Shown: positions 54,882-63,515 of the stretch, piece by piece
Numbering within the stretch: position 1 is the first letter of the stretch
Layout: each line of letters begins with the position of its first letter
NCBI GenBank assembly: GCA_016290835.1
Contig: JAEEVG010000005.1
Span: 18,660 to 82,659, forward strand
Reading direction: 5' to 3'
DNA: 64,000 nt
From: Bacteroidales bacterium
GTDB lineage: Bacteria; Bacteroidota; Bacteroidia; Bacteroidales; UBA932
Notes under the pieces: generated by a model
Databases searched by the model: none
Told to the model about the DNA's origin: nothing
Seen by the model: only the letters and a program-made list of their open reading frames with translations
Made by a program: the position numbers and the translations under genes

Positions 54882-56045
54882 TTATCCGATGATGATTTTT
54901 CCCAGTTTCGGAATCTTTTGTATGAGTACGCAGCCCAGGGCCACAAGCACATAGCTGACCAGGGCCGTCAGGAGGATCTGGACAGGCGTCGTCCAGATGC
55001 CCAGGATGCCGTCATACCCAAGCCCCAGGGCCCCCCGCAGCCAGGCGGAAACCGGCACCAGCACCAGCAGATGGCTCAGATACATCCCGTAGCTTGCTTT
55101 GGAAACCGGCAGGACGAGTTTGCGATAGACGGCTCCGTCGGAGCGGATCTTCCTGAACAGGAGGATCCAGCCGATGGCCATCAGGGCCACACCGATGCTG
55201 TCGTTCAGCCAGGGGGTTTCCCAGATGGCGGCCAGTCCGACGGGACCTTCCACGGGGAAGACGCCCTGCGCATCCGCCCCCACGCGGCGCAGGAAGCCGA
55301 AAACGCCGATGGCAAAGCCGCCAGCGAAAAGCGGCAGGGCCAGCGCTAGCGTCTTCTTCCAGGAAAGTTCTCCCACGAATTTGCGGAAATACAGGCCCAG
55401 CAGCAGATAGCCTACCATGCCGCTCAGGTAATAGAAAAGCCCGTAGCTGTTCCAGCTGGCCTCGCCCCAGAGCGGGTATTTGGCGGGGTTGGGGATGCCG
55501 GAAGGTCCGTAGATGACGGGGGCGGCGCCTCCGAGCCAGTCCCGCAGAAGGGGCAGGAGCGTGGTAAAAAGCCAGATGCCCAGATAGAGCTGCAACTCCC
55601 GTTTGTCCACTTTCTCCACCCAGGGGGACAGCAGCGGCATCAGCAGATACAGGCCGATGAGCATATAGACAAACCAGAGGTGCCCGGCTGCGTAGTTGAA
55701 GTTCCACAGCAGGTCCTTGAAGTTTTGGACAGGTTCTCCCCAGACAAGGGCATAGACCAGGGTCCAGACCAGGAACGGAGGCAGAATCCGGCATGCCCTT
55801 CTCCGGAAGAACTCTTTTGTCGTGTAATGGAGCGGGAACTGTAAATAACTGGAAGCCACGACGAACAGCACGACGGCACTCCGTGAGAAGACATCCATCA
55901 CGGAAGCCCAGATGGCATCCGGCCGTGTCAGGATCAGCGAGCCCTCACCCCCCAGGTAGAAGGGTTCCGTACTGTGGGTCAGCATCACCAGGAAGCAGGC
56001 CGCCACCCGCAGCCAGTCGAGCCAGATTTCCCGCTTTGTTTCCAT
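54882..56045 (-). CDS. Membrane acyltransferase (acyltransferase family 3, OafA/WecH type)
   Basis: 387 residues, about ten membrane segments. The N-terminal signature REIWLDWLRVAACFLVMLTHSTEPF contains the His expected near the start of these enzymes. The Arg-rich loop FFRRRACRILPPFLVW is typical. Such proteins O-acetylate or O-acylate surface glycans. The start overlaps the stop of the GH2-GH43 gene (TAATG), so it is coupled with an exported hydrolase that could share its glycan substrate. No SGNH domain. Confidence 0.88.
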   Translation of the reverse strand: METKREIWLDWLRVAACFLVMLTHSTEPFYLGGEGSLILTRPDAIWASVMDVFSRSAVVLFVVASSYLQFPLHYTTKEFFRRRACRILPPFLVWTLVYALVWGEPVQNFKDLLWNFNYAAGHLWFVYMLIGLYLLMPLLSPWVEKVDKRELQLYLGIWLFTTLLPLLRDWLGGAAPVIYGPSGIPNPAKYPLWGEASWNSYGLFYYLSGMVGYLLLGLYFRKFVGELSWKKTLALALPLFAGGFAIGVFGFLRRVGADAQGVFPVEGPVGLAAIWETPWLNDSIGVALMAIGWILLFRKIRSDGAVYRKLVLPVSKASYGMYLSHLLVLVPVSAWLRGALGLGYDGILGIWTTPVQILLTALVSYVLVALGCVLIQKIPKLGKIIIG

Positions 56046-59000
56046 TAAGGATAGTAGCGGCCGAGGACCTTCAGTTTGTCGCCGGAATCATCCACGAGGA
56101 AGAAAGCGGGGATGCGGAGCGAGTCGGAAGGGCGGTGGGAGTGGCAGCACAGGATGCGCTTGCCGTCGAAGGTCGTGAAGATCATTCCGTGGCCGAAGTT
56201 CGGTGGCGTGATGGGGTTCTTCTCCTGGACCCACGGGCCGTCAAGCTTGCCGGTCGTGGAATAAGCCACGCCCTGCGTGTAGTCGCTGAAGACCCAGCTC
56301 GTCCAGATCATGCCCAGCTTGCCGGTCTGCGTGCGGAAGACGAACGGACCGTCGGTGACCCGGTTCGGACGGATGGTACCGTCATCGAGCCTGTCCTTGC
56401 TCCACGGGGAGTCGAAGGCCCGGAACAGCAGCTTGCGCCCCTCGGGATAGGTTCCGGAGAGGTCGGGCTTAAGCGGGATGTACTCCACCGTGCCGTTGTC
56501 GTTCTGGACCCATTCGTGGCAGAAAATCAGGTTCGGCTTGCCGTCCTCGACCCATAGCGAGGCGTCGAGCGTGGACTGGTCGGCCGGCACATAGGTCTCG
56601 TCCTGCATCGGGCGGAAAGGCCCCTCGGGGCTGTCGCCCACGAGGACGTGGACGGCGCGGCGGTTGAGCCGGGTGCCCGGGATGGTCGCCGCCTGGTTGG
56701 TGAAGGTGCCGAAATAGTAGTAGCGGCCGTTGTAGTGGTGCAGCTCGGCGGCCCAGATCATCGGGCGCGGACCCATCCACGATTCCGGATCCGGCTGGGC
56801 AACCTGGTACGGACCGTCCCAGACCTTGAGGTCGGGGCTCTTCCAGAGGTTCCCGCCGGTTCCGGTCATATAATACATCCCGCTGGCCTTGTCGGCCAGG
56901 ATGAACGGGTCGCTGAGGCGGATCTCCTCCGTCTTGGCGTAGCGGTGCGTGTTGACGGTCACCTCCGCGGCCTTGAGGTACGGCGAGGTGAACTTGACCG
57001 TGAGTTTGCCGGGATTGGCGGGCGTCTTGACATAGGCCAGCAGGCGGCCGTGGAAGGCCCGCTGCACATTGTCGTTCCAGTTGCCCATATCGGTCATGTT
57101 GGCGGATTCCAGGCCCAGGAGCTGGCCGGCGCCGTCCACGGTGACGGTGATCTCGTTGTCTGCCAGCGGAACCAGGCGGCCGTTGTCGTCCACAACCTCC
57201 AGGCACACCTGGGCCACGGCCCCGGCGTCAAGGTCGTCCTTGTAGAGCGAGGCCTTCAGGGCGGCCGGACGGGACACGGGACGAATCTCGTACTCGGACA
57301 CCTTCTTGCCGGACGCATCATAGCCTTCGGCCTTCAGCACGCCGGCGTGGTAGGGGACATCCCAGCCGATGATGCCGGTCTCGTCGTTGAACGGGGTCAT
57401 CGCGCCGACCTCCCTGCCGTCGAGCAGCAGGCGGGCCTGTGCGGCGTTGGTGTAGCAGACGACGCGGATCAGCTGGCCTTCTTCATAGTTCCAGGTGTCC
57501 TGGGCGTCGCTGCGGTCGCCCATATTGGCTCGGGGCTGGGGGGCCGGTGCGGCCTGCTGGCCGAACATGCCGCGCCGCTGCGTCTGCGCCTGGGGCTGCG
57601 GCTTGGGATAGGTGCCGATGTAGCAGACCGGATCCTCGCGCCACATCGCGGCGCGCAGGTGGCCGCGGGGCTTGATGTTGCCGGCCAGGTCGAGTGCACC
57701 GGCGGAGGAGCCGCGGGACGGCCAGGCGCCGGATTCGCCCAGGAAGTCGATGCCGGTCCAGATGAACTGGCCGAAGATGTAGTCGTTGTCGCGGACATAC
57801 TTCCAGGCGGAGTAGCCGGAGCTGTTCTCGGAGCCGTAGATGATGCGGTCAGGGTAGGTCTCGTGGTCGCGGGCGTAGCGGTTCTCCGTATAGTTGTAGC
57901 CGACCACGTCGATGGCCTCGGGGTATCCGGTTTCGTTGGACATCACCACGCCGGCCAGGGCGCCCGTCGCAGGGCGGGAACGGTCCACGGCGTGGACCTG
58001 GGCGGTCAGCCGCCGCGCGATCTCGCCGATGCGCATCGCGTCAGGGGCATTCGGCATATAGCCGCCGGAGAGGGGCTGGTTGAATTCGAATTCGCCCTTG
58101 TCCAGGATCGGGTGCGAATACGGGTCGTTGGGGTAGTCCACCTCGTTGCCGATGCTCCAGAGGAAAATGGAAGGATGGTTGCGGTCGCGGCGCACCATAT
58201 CGGCGACGTCGCGCTCGCCCCACTCGTTGAAGAAGTCCGCCGTGCCGTCCATCGAGGGCGTGCCGCGGTTGCGGCCCTGGACCCATTTCTTCTTGTTGAA
58301 CTCCCATTCGTCGAAGGCCTCGTCCATCACCAGGAAGCCGAGCCGGTCGCAGAGGTCGTAGAAGATCGGGGTCTGGGGGTTGTGGGCCGTGCGGATCGCG
58401 TTGGCGCCGATGGCCTTGAGGTTCACGAGCCTGCGCTCCCAGACTTCTTCCGGGACCACGGCTCCGAGCACGCCGGCGTCGTGGTGCAGGCATACGCCCT
58501 TGATTTTGCGGTTGACCCCGTTGAGGGCGAATCCCGTGTTGGCGTCGAAGGCGAGCGAGCGGATGCCCACCGTCACTTCAGTCTTGTCGAGGGTTTCCTT
58601 GCCGGCGGTGAGGGATACCTCAAGCGTATAAAGGTAGGGGTCGTCGATGTCCCAGCAGTGCGGCGCGGGGACCTTCAGGTCGGTGTTCTGCTTCGCGGCG
58701 GCCTTGGCCGTGGTCTTGGCGACCACCTTGCCGTCGGCGTCGCGCAGGGCGAGGTTCAGCCGGGCGGAGGCGGGGAGCGGACCCTCGATCGCGGTATCCA
58801 CGTTCACCACGGCCTGCTTGGCGGTCAGGCTGCGGGTGGCGTAGCCGACGCCCCACAGCGCGAAATGCGTCTCGCCGGCGGAGACCAGCCAGACGTTGCG
58901 GTAGATGCCCGATCCGGTGTAGAAACGGGAGTCGGCGATGCGGCTGTGGTCTACGCGGACGGCCAGGACGTTGTCTCCCGTGCGGTTCAGGTAGGGGGTC

Positions 59001-59416
59001 AGGTCATACAGGAAAGAGGAGTAGCCTGCGGGGCGCTCACCGAGCAGGTGCCCGTTGAGGTACACCGAGGAGCGGTTATAGACGCCCTCGAAGTAGATGT
59101 AGGTCTTGCCTTCGGGCAGCCGGCGGGCATTGAAATGCTTGCGGTACCAACCGATGCCGGCCGGGAGGTATCCGGTGCCGGAGGCGAGGGCGGGAGAGAG
59201 CGTGCCCTTGACGGACCAGTCGTGGGGGAGCTGGGTGCGCGTCCACCGGGCGTCGTCGAAGTCCGGAGCTTCCGCTCCTGCGACGTCGTCGAGGACGAAG
59301 GTCCAGCCGTCATTGAACAGGGAACTGTTCCCGAAAGAGGTCTGTGCGTTGGCATTGCCGGCACACAAAGCCACCCACAACAGGGCAGCCAACAGACAGT
59401 GGATTCTGGTTTTCAT
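56045..59416 (-). CDS. Fused GH2-type glycosidase and GH43-like domain
   Basis: 1,123 residues with a signal peptide (ends GNANA). The GH2 half (about 25-590) has the sugar-binding domain RLPHDWSVKGTL-like QLPHDWSV, the acid/base region IFLWSIGNEVDYP and the nucleophile region IIYGSENSSGYSAW. A DUF4982-like segment and Ig-like domain follow, preceded by a Gln/Pro/Arg-rich insertion (about 600-640). From about residue 835 a five-bladed-propeller GH43-like domain begins (IRLSDPFILADKASGMYYMTGTG, WAAELHHYNGRYYYFGTF). Two linked activities, beta-galactosidase and alpha-L-arabinofuranosidase type, are plausible. The start is ATG 59416; the upstream frame is non-coding. Confidence 0.9.
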   Translation of the reverse strand: MKTRIHCLLAALLWVALCAGNANAQTSFGNSSLFNDGWTFVLDDVAGAEAPDFDDARWTRTQLPHDWSVKGTLSPALASGTGYLPAGIGWYRKHFNARRLPEGKTYIYFEGVYNRSSVYLNGHLLGERPAGYSSFLYDLTPYLNRTGDNVLAVRVDHSRIADSRFYTGSGIYRNVWLVSAGETHFALWGVGYATRSLTAKQAVVNVDTAIEGPLPASARLNLALRDADGKVVAKTTAKAAAKQNTDLKVPAPHCWDIDDPYLYTLEVSLTAGKETLDKTEVTVGIRSLAFDANTGFALNGVNRKIKGVCLHHDAGVLGAVVPEEVWERRLVNLKAIGANAIRTAHNPQTPIFYDLCDRLGFLVMDEAFDEWEFNKKKWVQGRNRGTPSMDGTADFFNEWGERDVADMVRRDRNHPSIFLWSIGNEVDYPNDPYSHPILDKGEFEFNQPLSGGYMPNAPDAMRIGEIARRLTAQVHAVDRSRPATGALAGVVMSNETGYPEAIDVVGYNYTENRYARDHETYPDRIIYGSENSSGYSAWKYVRDNDYIFGQFIWTGIDFLGESGAWPSRGSSAGALDLAGNIKPRGHLRAAMWREDPVCYIGTYPKPQPQAQTQRRGMFGQQAAPAPQPRANMGDRSDAQDTWNYEEGQLIRVVCYTNAAQARLLLDGREVGAMTPFNDETGIIGWDVPYHAGVLKAEGYDASGKKVSEYEIRPVSRPAALKASLYKDDLDAGAVAQVCLEVVDDNGRLVPLADNEITVTVDGAGQLLGLESANMTDMGNWNDNVQRAFHGRLLAYVKTPANPGKLTVKFTSPYLKAAEVTVNTHRYAKTEEIRLSDPFILADKASGMYYMTGTGGNLWKSPDLKVWDGPYQVAQPDPESWMGPRPMIWAAELHHYNGRYYYFGTFTNQAATIPGTRLNRRAVHVLVGDSPEGPFRPMQDETYVPADQSTLDASLWVEDGKPNLIFCHEWVQNDNGTVEYIPLKPDLSGTYPEGRKLLFRAFDSPWSKDRLDDGTIRPNRVTDGPFVFRTQTGKLGMIWTSWVFSDYTQGVAYSTTGKLDGPWVQEKNPITPPNFGHGMIFTTFDGKRILCCHSHRPSDSLRIPAFFLVDDSGDKLKVLGRYYP

Positions 59417-59534
59417 AACGGTTACAGACAGTTTCTCCAAATATAACAAAAATAGTTGGAAAAACCCTAACCGGTATGTAGTTACACAATCCCCGGAGAG
59501 ACGAACGGAATCGCTTTTCGGAGGCCGGGAGGAC

Positions 59535-59569
59535 AAAAAAAGCCTCTCAGCGCGCTGAGAGGCTTTTTT
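59535..59569 (-). terminator. Terminator of the tRNA-Lys pair
   Basis: Perfect palindrome with stem AGCCTCTCAGC / GCTGAGAGGCT (59541-59551 and 59554-59564) flanked by A and T runs. On the minus strand it follows the tRNA end at 59571 directly. Confidence 0.9.
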
Positions 59570-59570
59570 G

Positions 59571-59643
59571 TGCTCCCTTAGGGGCTCGAACCCTAGACAC
59601 CCTGATTAAGAGTCAGGTGCTCTACCAACTGAGCTAAGGAAGC
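59571..59643 (-). tRNA. tRNA-Lys (CUU)
   Basis: 73 bases. Acceptor GCTTCCT / AGGGAGC (one G-T pair), D-arm GCTCAGTTGGTAGAGC, anticodon loop CTCTTAA with CTT, T-arm TAGGG TTCGAGC CCCTA. CCA is not encoded. Confidence 0.95.
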
Positions 59644-59675
59644 AGTATTTCAAACGAAAGCTCGTTCACTTTTTG

Positions 59676-59748
59676 TGACCCGTTCGGGGCTCGAACCCGA
59701 GACCCCAACATTAAAAGTGTTGTGCTCTACCAACTGAGCTAACGAGTC
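59676..59748 (-). tRNA. tRNA-Lys (UUU)
   Basis: 73 bases. Acceptor GACTCGT / ACGGGTC, D-arm GCTCAGTTGGTAGAGC, anticodon stem CAACA/TGTTG with loop CTTTTAA (TTT). T-arm contains GGTTCGAGCC. CCA is not encoded. It is transcribed first, 32 bases upstream of the CUU gene. Confidence 0.95.
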
Positions 59749-59826
59749 CTCCGTTTTGGGATTGCAAAGGTATGCCAATCTTCTGAATTCTCCAAACTTT
59801 TTCACAATTTTTCACGCAAAAATCAT

Positions 59827-59834
59827 TAACTTTG
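59827..59834 (+). promoter_or_regulatory. -7 box (TAACTTTG) of the second GH2 gene
   Basis: Matches TAnnTTTG and lies 20 bases before ATG 59855. No exact TTTG is found at the expected spacing. Confidence 0.5.
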
Positions 59835-59854
59835 AAAATCCTTAATCAAGTTTT

Positions 59855-62626
59855 ATGAAACGGATATCCATTTTCCTTCTCGCAGCCCTCGTGCTGCTGG
59901 CGGCTTCCTGCCACAAGCAGCCCGGCCGCAGCCTCGACTTGTCCGGCACCTGGCAGGTGAGCCTGGACAGCCTCGCCACCTTCCAGTCCATGGCCCTGCC
60001 CGGCACGACCGACGACGCCGGCCTGGGCACCCCGAACACCCTGGAACCCGGCATCACCGGTCCACAGATCCAGCGCCTGACCCGCAAGCACTCCTTTATC
60101 GGAGAGGCTTTCTACAAGCGCGAGATCGACATTCCCGCCGCGATGGCCGGCAAGCCGCTGGCCCTCAAGCTGGAGCGCGTAATCTGGACGAGCGCCGTCT
60201 GGGTGGACGGCAAGCGTCTGGCCGGGGAGGAGGAGAGCTTGACCACTCCGCATTACTACTTGATTCCGGAAGGTTTGTCCGCGGGCAAGCACGAGATGAT
60301 GATCCGCATCGACAACCGCCAGCGCCACAATGTCAACCCTTCGCTGCTGGCCCACGCCTATACCAACGACACCCAGATCATCTGGAACGGCATCCTAGGC
60401 GAGATTTCCCTGACGGCCCTCGAGCCGCTGGAGGTCGCCCAGGTGGACGTCTATCCGGATGCCGCCGCCAAGACGGCGCGGGTGCGCACCCTGCTGGTGC
60501 GCCACGCCCCGGCCGGCGCCTCAGCCACGCTGGAGTATGTCGCCGGCGGCAAACCGCAGCGCCAGGAGGTCTCGGTGGCGGGGGATACCACCGCGGTCGA
60601 GTACACCCTGGACCTGTCCGCAGCGAAACTCTGGGATGAGTTCTCACCGGCACTCCAGACCCTGACCGTGCGCTGCGGGAAGAGCAGCCGCACCGTCAGC
60701 TACGGCCTGCGCGACTTCAAGCGCGTGGGCAACACGATCGAAGTCAATGGCCGCCGGATCTTCCTGCGCGGTACGCTCAACTGCTGCATCTACCCGCTGA
60801 CCGGCACCCCGCCGCTCGACGAGAAGGGCTGGGAGAAAGAGTTCAAGGTCTGCAAAGAGTGGGGCCTGAACCACATCCGTTTCCACTCCTGGTGCCCGCC
60901 GGACGCCGCCTTCCGCGTGGCGGACAGGATGGGCCTCTACCTGCAGGTCGAGCTGCCCGACTGGGCCCGCAACATCGGCGAGGAGGAGATGAACATCTTC
61001 CTGCAGTCCGAGTACGACCGCATCATCGCCAACTATGGCAACCACCCGTCCTTCTGCATGCTGACCTGCGGCAATGAGCTCGACCGGGGGTATGACTGGC
61101 TCAACTGGATGCTCCGCTATATGAAGGCGGCGGACCCGCGGCACATCTATTCGAACTCCACCTATTCGATGGGCGCCGGCCACAAGGGCTATCCCGAACC
61201 GGAAGACCAGTTCTATGTGGCTTCCCGCACCTACCTCGGCCAGATCCGCGGCCAGGATTACCTGGACAGCCGTTCTCCGGACTTCACCTTCGACTTCTCC
61301 CCGTACACGGCCGACTACGACCTGCCGATGATTTCCCACGAGGTGGGCCAGTATGCCGTGTATCCGCACCTTTCCGAGATCAGCAAGTACACCGGCGTGC
61401 TGGATCCGCTGAACTTCAAGGGCCTGCGCAACATCATGGAGTCCAAGGGCCTGCTGGACAAGGCGGAGGACTGGACGATGGCTTCCGGCCGGCTCGGCGC
61501 CATCCTTTATAAAGAGGAGGTCGAGCGGGCGCTGAAGACCCCGCGCCTGAGCGGCTTCCAGCTCCTCGGCCTGCAGGACTTCAGCGGCCAGTCCACGGCC
61601 CTGGTGGGCCTGGTGGACGCCTTCTGGGACAACAAGGGACTGGTGAGCCCGGAGTGGTTCCGCCAGGCCTGCTCCCCGGTCACCCCGCTGGTCCGCTTCT
61701 CCAAGCCCTGGTGGGTGGATGAGGAAGTCTTCACCGCGACCGTGGAGATCGCGAACTATGGTCCGGAGGACCTGACCGCCGATGTGGTCTGGACCCTGCG
61801 CAAGGGCTCCAGGACCCTCGCTTCCGGCGTGTTCAAGGATGAGCAGCTCGCCACGGGCGGCAATTCCTTGCTGACCGAGGGGATCAAGGTCCCCCTGAAG
61901 GGCTTCTCCGATCCGGCCCAGCTGACCCTGGAAGTGGGCCTGAAGGGCACGAAGTACAAGAACAGCTGGCACATCTGGGTCTATCCGGACAATCCGGAGG
62001 AAGATCCGGGCGAGGTGACGCTGGCCCGGACCTGGGAGGAAGCGCTCCCGGTCCTGCAGGAGGGCGGCACCGTGCTGCTGAGTCCCGATCCGAACCGCCT
62101 GAACGGCAGCGCGGGCAAGTTCGTACCCGTGTTCTGGAGCCCGGCCTTCTTCCCGACGGGAGCGGGCACGATGGGCATTCTCTGCAATCCTTCGCACCCG
62201 GCCCTCTCCGGCTTCCCGACCGAGATGCACAGCGACTGGCAGTGGTGGTATCTGGCCAAGCATTCCAAGGCCCTCGACCTGGATCCGCTCCCGCAGGTCG
62301 GCACCATCGTGGAGGCAGTGGACAATTTCACGACCAACCGCCACCTGGCCTATATCTTTGAGGCTCAGTGCGAAAGCGGCCGTCTGCTGGTCAGCACGAT
62401 GGATCTGCTGGGCGAGGAGGCCGCGCAGCGTCCGGAGGTGCAGGCCCTGAAGCAGAGCCTGCTCAGTTATATGAATTCGGCGAAATTCGTTCCGAAGGGC
62501 AAGCTCGGCGTCGAGGAGGCGACGGATCTGTTCCGTGCGCCGGCCCCGAGGCGTTTCCCGGGTTTCTTCGGCTTCAACACGCCTCCGGCACCCCAGGCCC
62601 CGACTGCGCCGTTACAGGAGTTCTGA
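59855..62626 (+). CDS. GH2-family exported glycoside hydrolase
   Basis: 923 residues with a lipoprotein signal (LLAASC). The jelly-roll sugar-binding domain (about 25-190) carries SLDLSGTWQVSLDSL and FYKREIDIPA. The (beta/alpha)8 barrel follows, with WGLNHIRFHSWCPPDAAF, MLTCGNELDRGYDW (acid/base Glu near 408) and the probable nucleophile Glu in ISHEVGQYAVYPH near 497. The C-terminal ~300 residues form extra beta domains. Related enzymes act on beta-galactosides, beta-glucuronides or pectic side chains; specificity is not readable. It overlaps the convergent LytTR gene by 15 bases. Confidence 0.85.
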   Translation: MKRISIFLLAALVLLAASCHKQPGRSLDLSGTWQVSLDSLATFQSMALPGTTDDAGLGTPNTLEPGITGPQIQRLTRKHSFIGEAFYKREIDIPAAMAGKPLALKLERVIWTSAVWVDGKRLAGEEESLTTPHYYLIPEGLSAGKHEMMIRIDNRQRHNVNPSLLAHAYTNDTQIIWNGILGEISLTALEPLEVAQVDVYPDAAAKTARVRTLLVRHAPAGASATLEYVAGGKPQRQEVSVAGDTTAVEYTLDLSAAKLWDEFSPALQTLTVRCGKSSRTVSYGLRDFKRVGNTIEVNGRRIFLRGTLNCCIYPLTGTPPLDEKGWEKEFKVCKEWGLNHIRFHSWCPPDAAFRVADRMGLYLQVELPDWARNIGEEEMNIFLQSEYDRIIANYGNHPSFCMLTCGNELDRGYDWLNWMLRYMKAADPRHIYSNSTYSMGAGHKGYPEPEDQFYVASRTYLGQIRGQDYLDSRSPDFTFDFSPYTADYDLPMISHEVGQYAVYPHLSEISKYTGVLDPLNFKGLRNIMESKGLLDKAEDWTMASGRLGAILYKEEVERALKTPRLSGFQLLGLQDFSGQSTALVGLVDAFWDNKGLVSPEWFRQACSPVTPLVRFSKPWWVDEEVFTATVEIANYGPEDLTADVVWTLRKGSRTLASGVFKDEQLATGGNSLLTEGIKVPLKGFSDPAQLTLEVGLKGTKYKNSWHIWVYPDNPEEDPGEVTLARTWEEALPVLQEGGTVLLSPDPNRLNGSAGKFVPVFWSPAFFPTGAGTMGILCNPSHPALSGFPTEMHSDWQWWYLAKHSKALDLDPLPQVGTIVEAVDNFTTNRHLAYIFEAQCESGRLLVSTMDLLGEEAAQRPEVQALKQSLLSYMNSAKFVPKGKLGVEEATDLFRAPAPRRFPGFFGFNTPPAPQAPTAPLQEF

Positions 62627-63415
62627 TAATTGCTGGAAGAACTGTTTGCTGACCGGGATGGCATCCATCTCGGGCAGCAGCAGTTGCGCCGTGATCATCC
62701 CTTCTTTGTTCTTGCTCAGCATCTTGACGTAGCGGGGGTTGATGAAGAATGAACGGTGGCAGCGCACCAGGCCGTGCCCGCTCACCGTGTTCTCCACGCT
62801 CTTCATCGACGCCCGGAGGAGGAATTCCTTGACGCGCTCGGCGTCCATATAGCGGATATTCACATAGTTGGCATCCGCCTGGATGCAGATGATCGCGGAC
62901 GGGTCGATGGTGAGCTTGAGCCGCTTGTGCTCGTCGAAGAACTTGACCAGGGAATCGGAGGGGGTGGTGTGCAGGTCGGCCTCCTTGTTGCGGATGATCT
63001 GCAGCAGACACAGGAACAGATAGGGGTAGATCAAGATCAGGAGGACGAACTTGAAGCAGGAGGGGAATACCACGAAGTAGCTATGCTCTCCGCCGTAGAA
63101 TAGGGTGGTGTAGAGTGCGAAAAACAGGCTGGAGACGAACACCTCGCCGAAGCACCAGACGAGGTAGTGCCACCAGCGGAAGGGAATATGGCGGTACAGG
63201 GCGCTGAAGATCAGGCGCGTAATGGCCAGGACGGCGAGCAGGATGCAGGTGAGCATGATGAAATGGAAGCCGAAGCCCATCCCGCCGATCTGGTAATAAT
63301 CCTTCATCCCGAAAGGGTTATAGAGGAAACTGAAGCCGGCAAAGAAGGCAGGCAGCAGCACCACATAGGGGAGTTGGGAGCGGTAAGTCTTCCCAATCCG
63401 GAGTTGCGTATTCAT
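62612..63415 (-). CDS. Membrane-anchored LytTR-type transcription regulator
   Basis: 267 residues. Four to five membrane helices occupy about residues 15-155 (VVLLPAFFAGFSFLY, FIMLTCILLAVLAI, LVWCFGEVFVSSLFFAL, LILIYPYLFLCLL). A LytTR DNA-binding domain follows (about 165-267: ICIQADANYVNIRYMD, SVENTVSGHGLVRCHRSFFINPRYV). There is no kinase or receiver domain, so it may sense directly in the membrane or pair with a partner kinase not seen here. It is convergent with the GH2 gene and divergent from the YhcH-like gene. Confidence 0.88.
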   Translation of the reverse strand: MNTQLRIGKTYRSQLPYVVLLPAFFAGFSFLYNPFGMKDYYQIGGMGFGFHFIMLTCILLAVLAITRLIFSALYRHIPFRWWHYLVWCFGEVFVSSLFFALYTTLFYGGEHSYFVVFPSCFKFVLLILIYPYLFLCLLQIIRNKEADLHTTPSDSLVKFFDEHKRLKLTIDPSAIICIQADANYVNIRYMDAERVKEFLLRASMKSVENTVSGHGLVRCHRSFFINPRYVKMLSKNKEGMITAQLLLPEMDAIPVSKQFFQQLSELL

Positions 63416-63488
63416 TTTTTAAGTCCTTTTTGGCAGATTTTCGTCCCAAAGTTAGGCCCTTTTTTCCGCAATTCAAGTTTTTTGTCAT

Positions 63489-63496
63489 TATCTTTG
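63489..63496 (+). promoter_or_regulatory. -7 box (TATCTTTG) of the YhcH-like gene
   Basis: Matches TAnnTTTG and lies 20 bases before ATG 63516. The upstream element is not a clear TTTG. Confidence 0.5.
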
Positions 63497-63515
63497 CGCA
63501 AAATCGATCATCACC

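Noticed and set aside
59571-59748. tRNA-Lys pair as an integration site
   Set aside because: No integrase, attachment-site duplication or mobile genes are seen beside the tRNA genes within the window.
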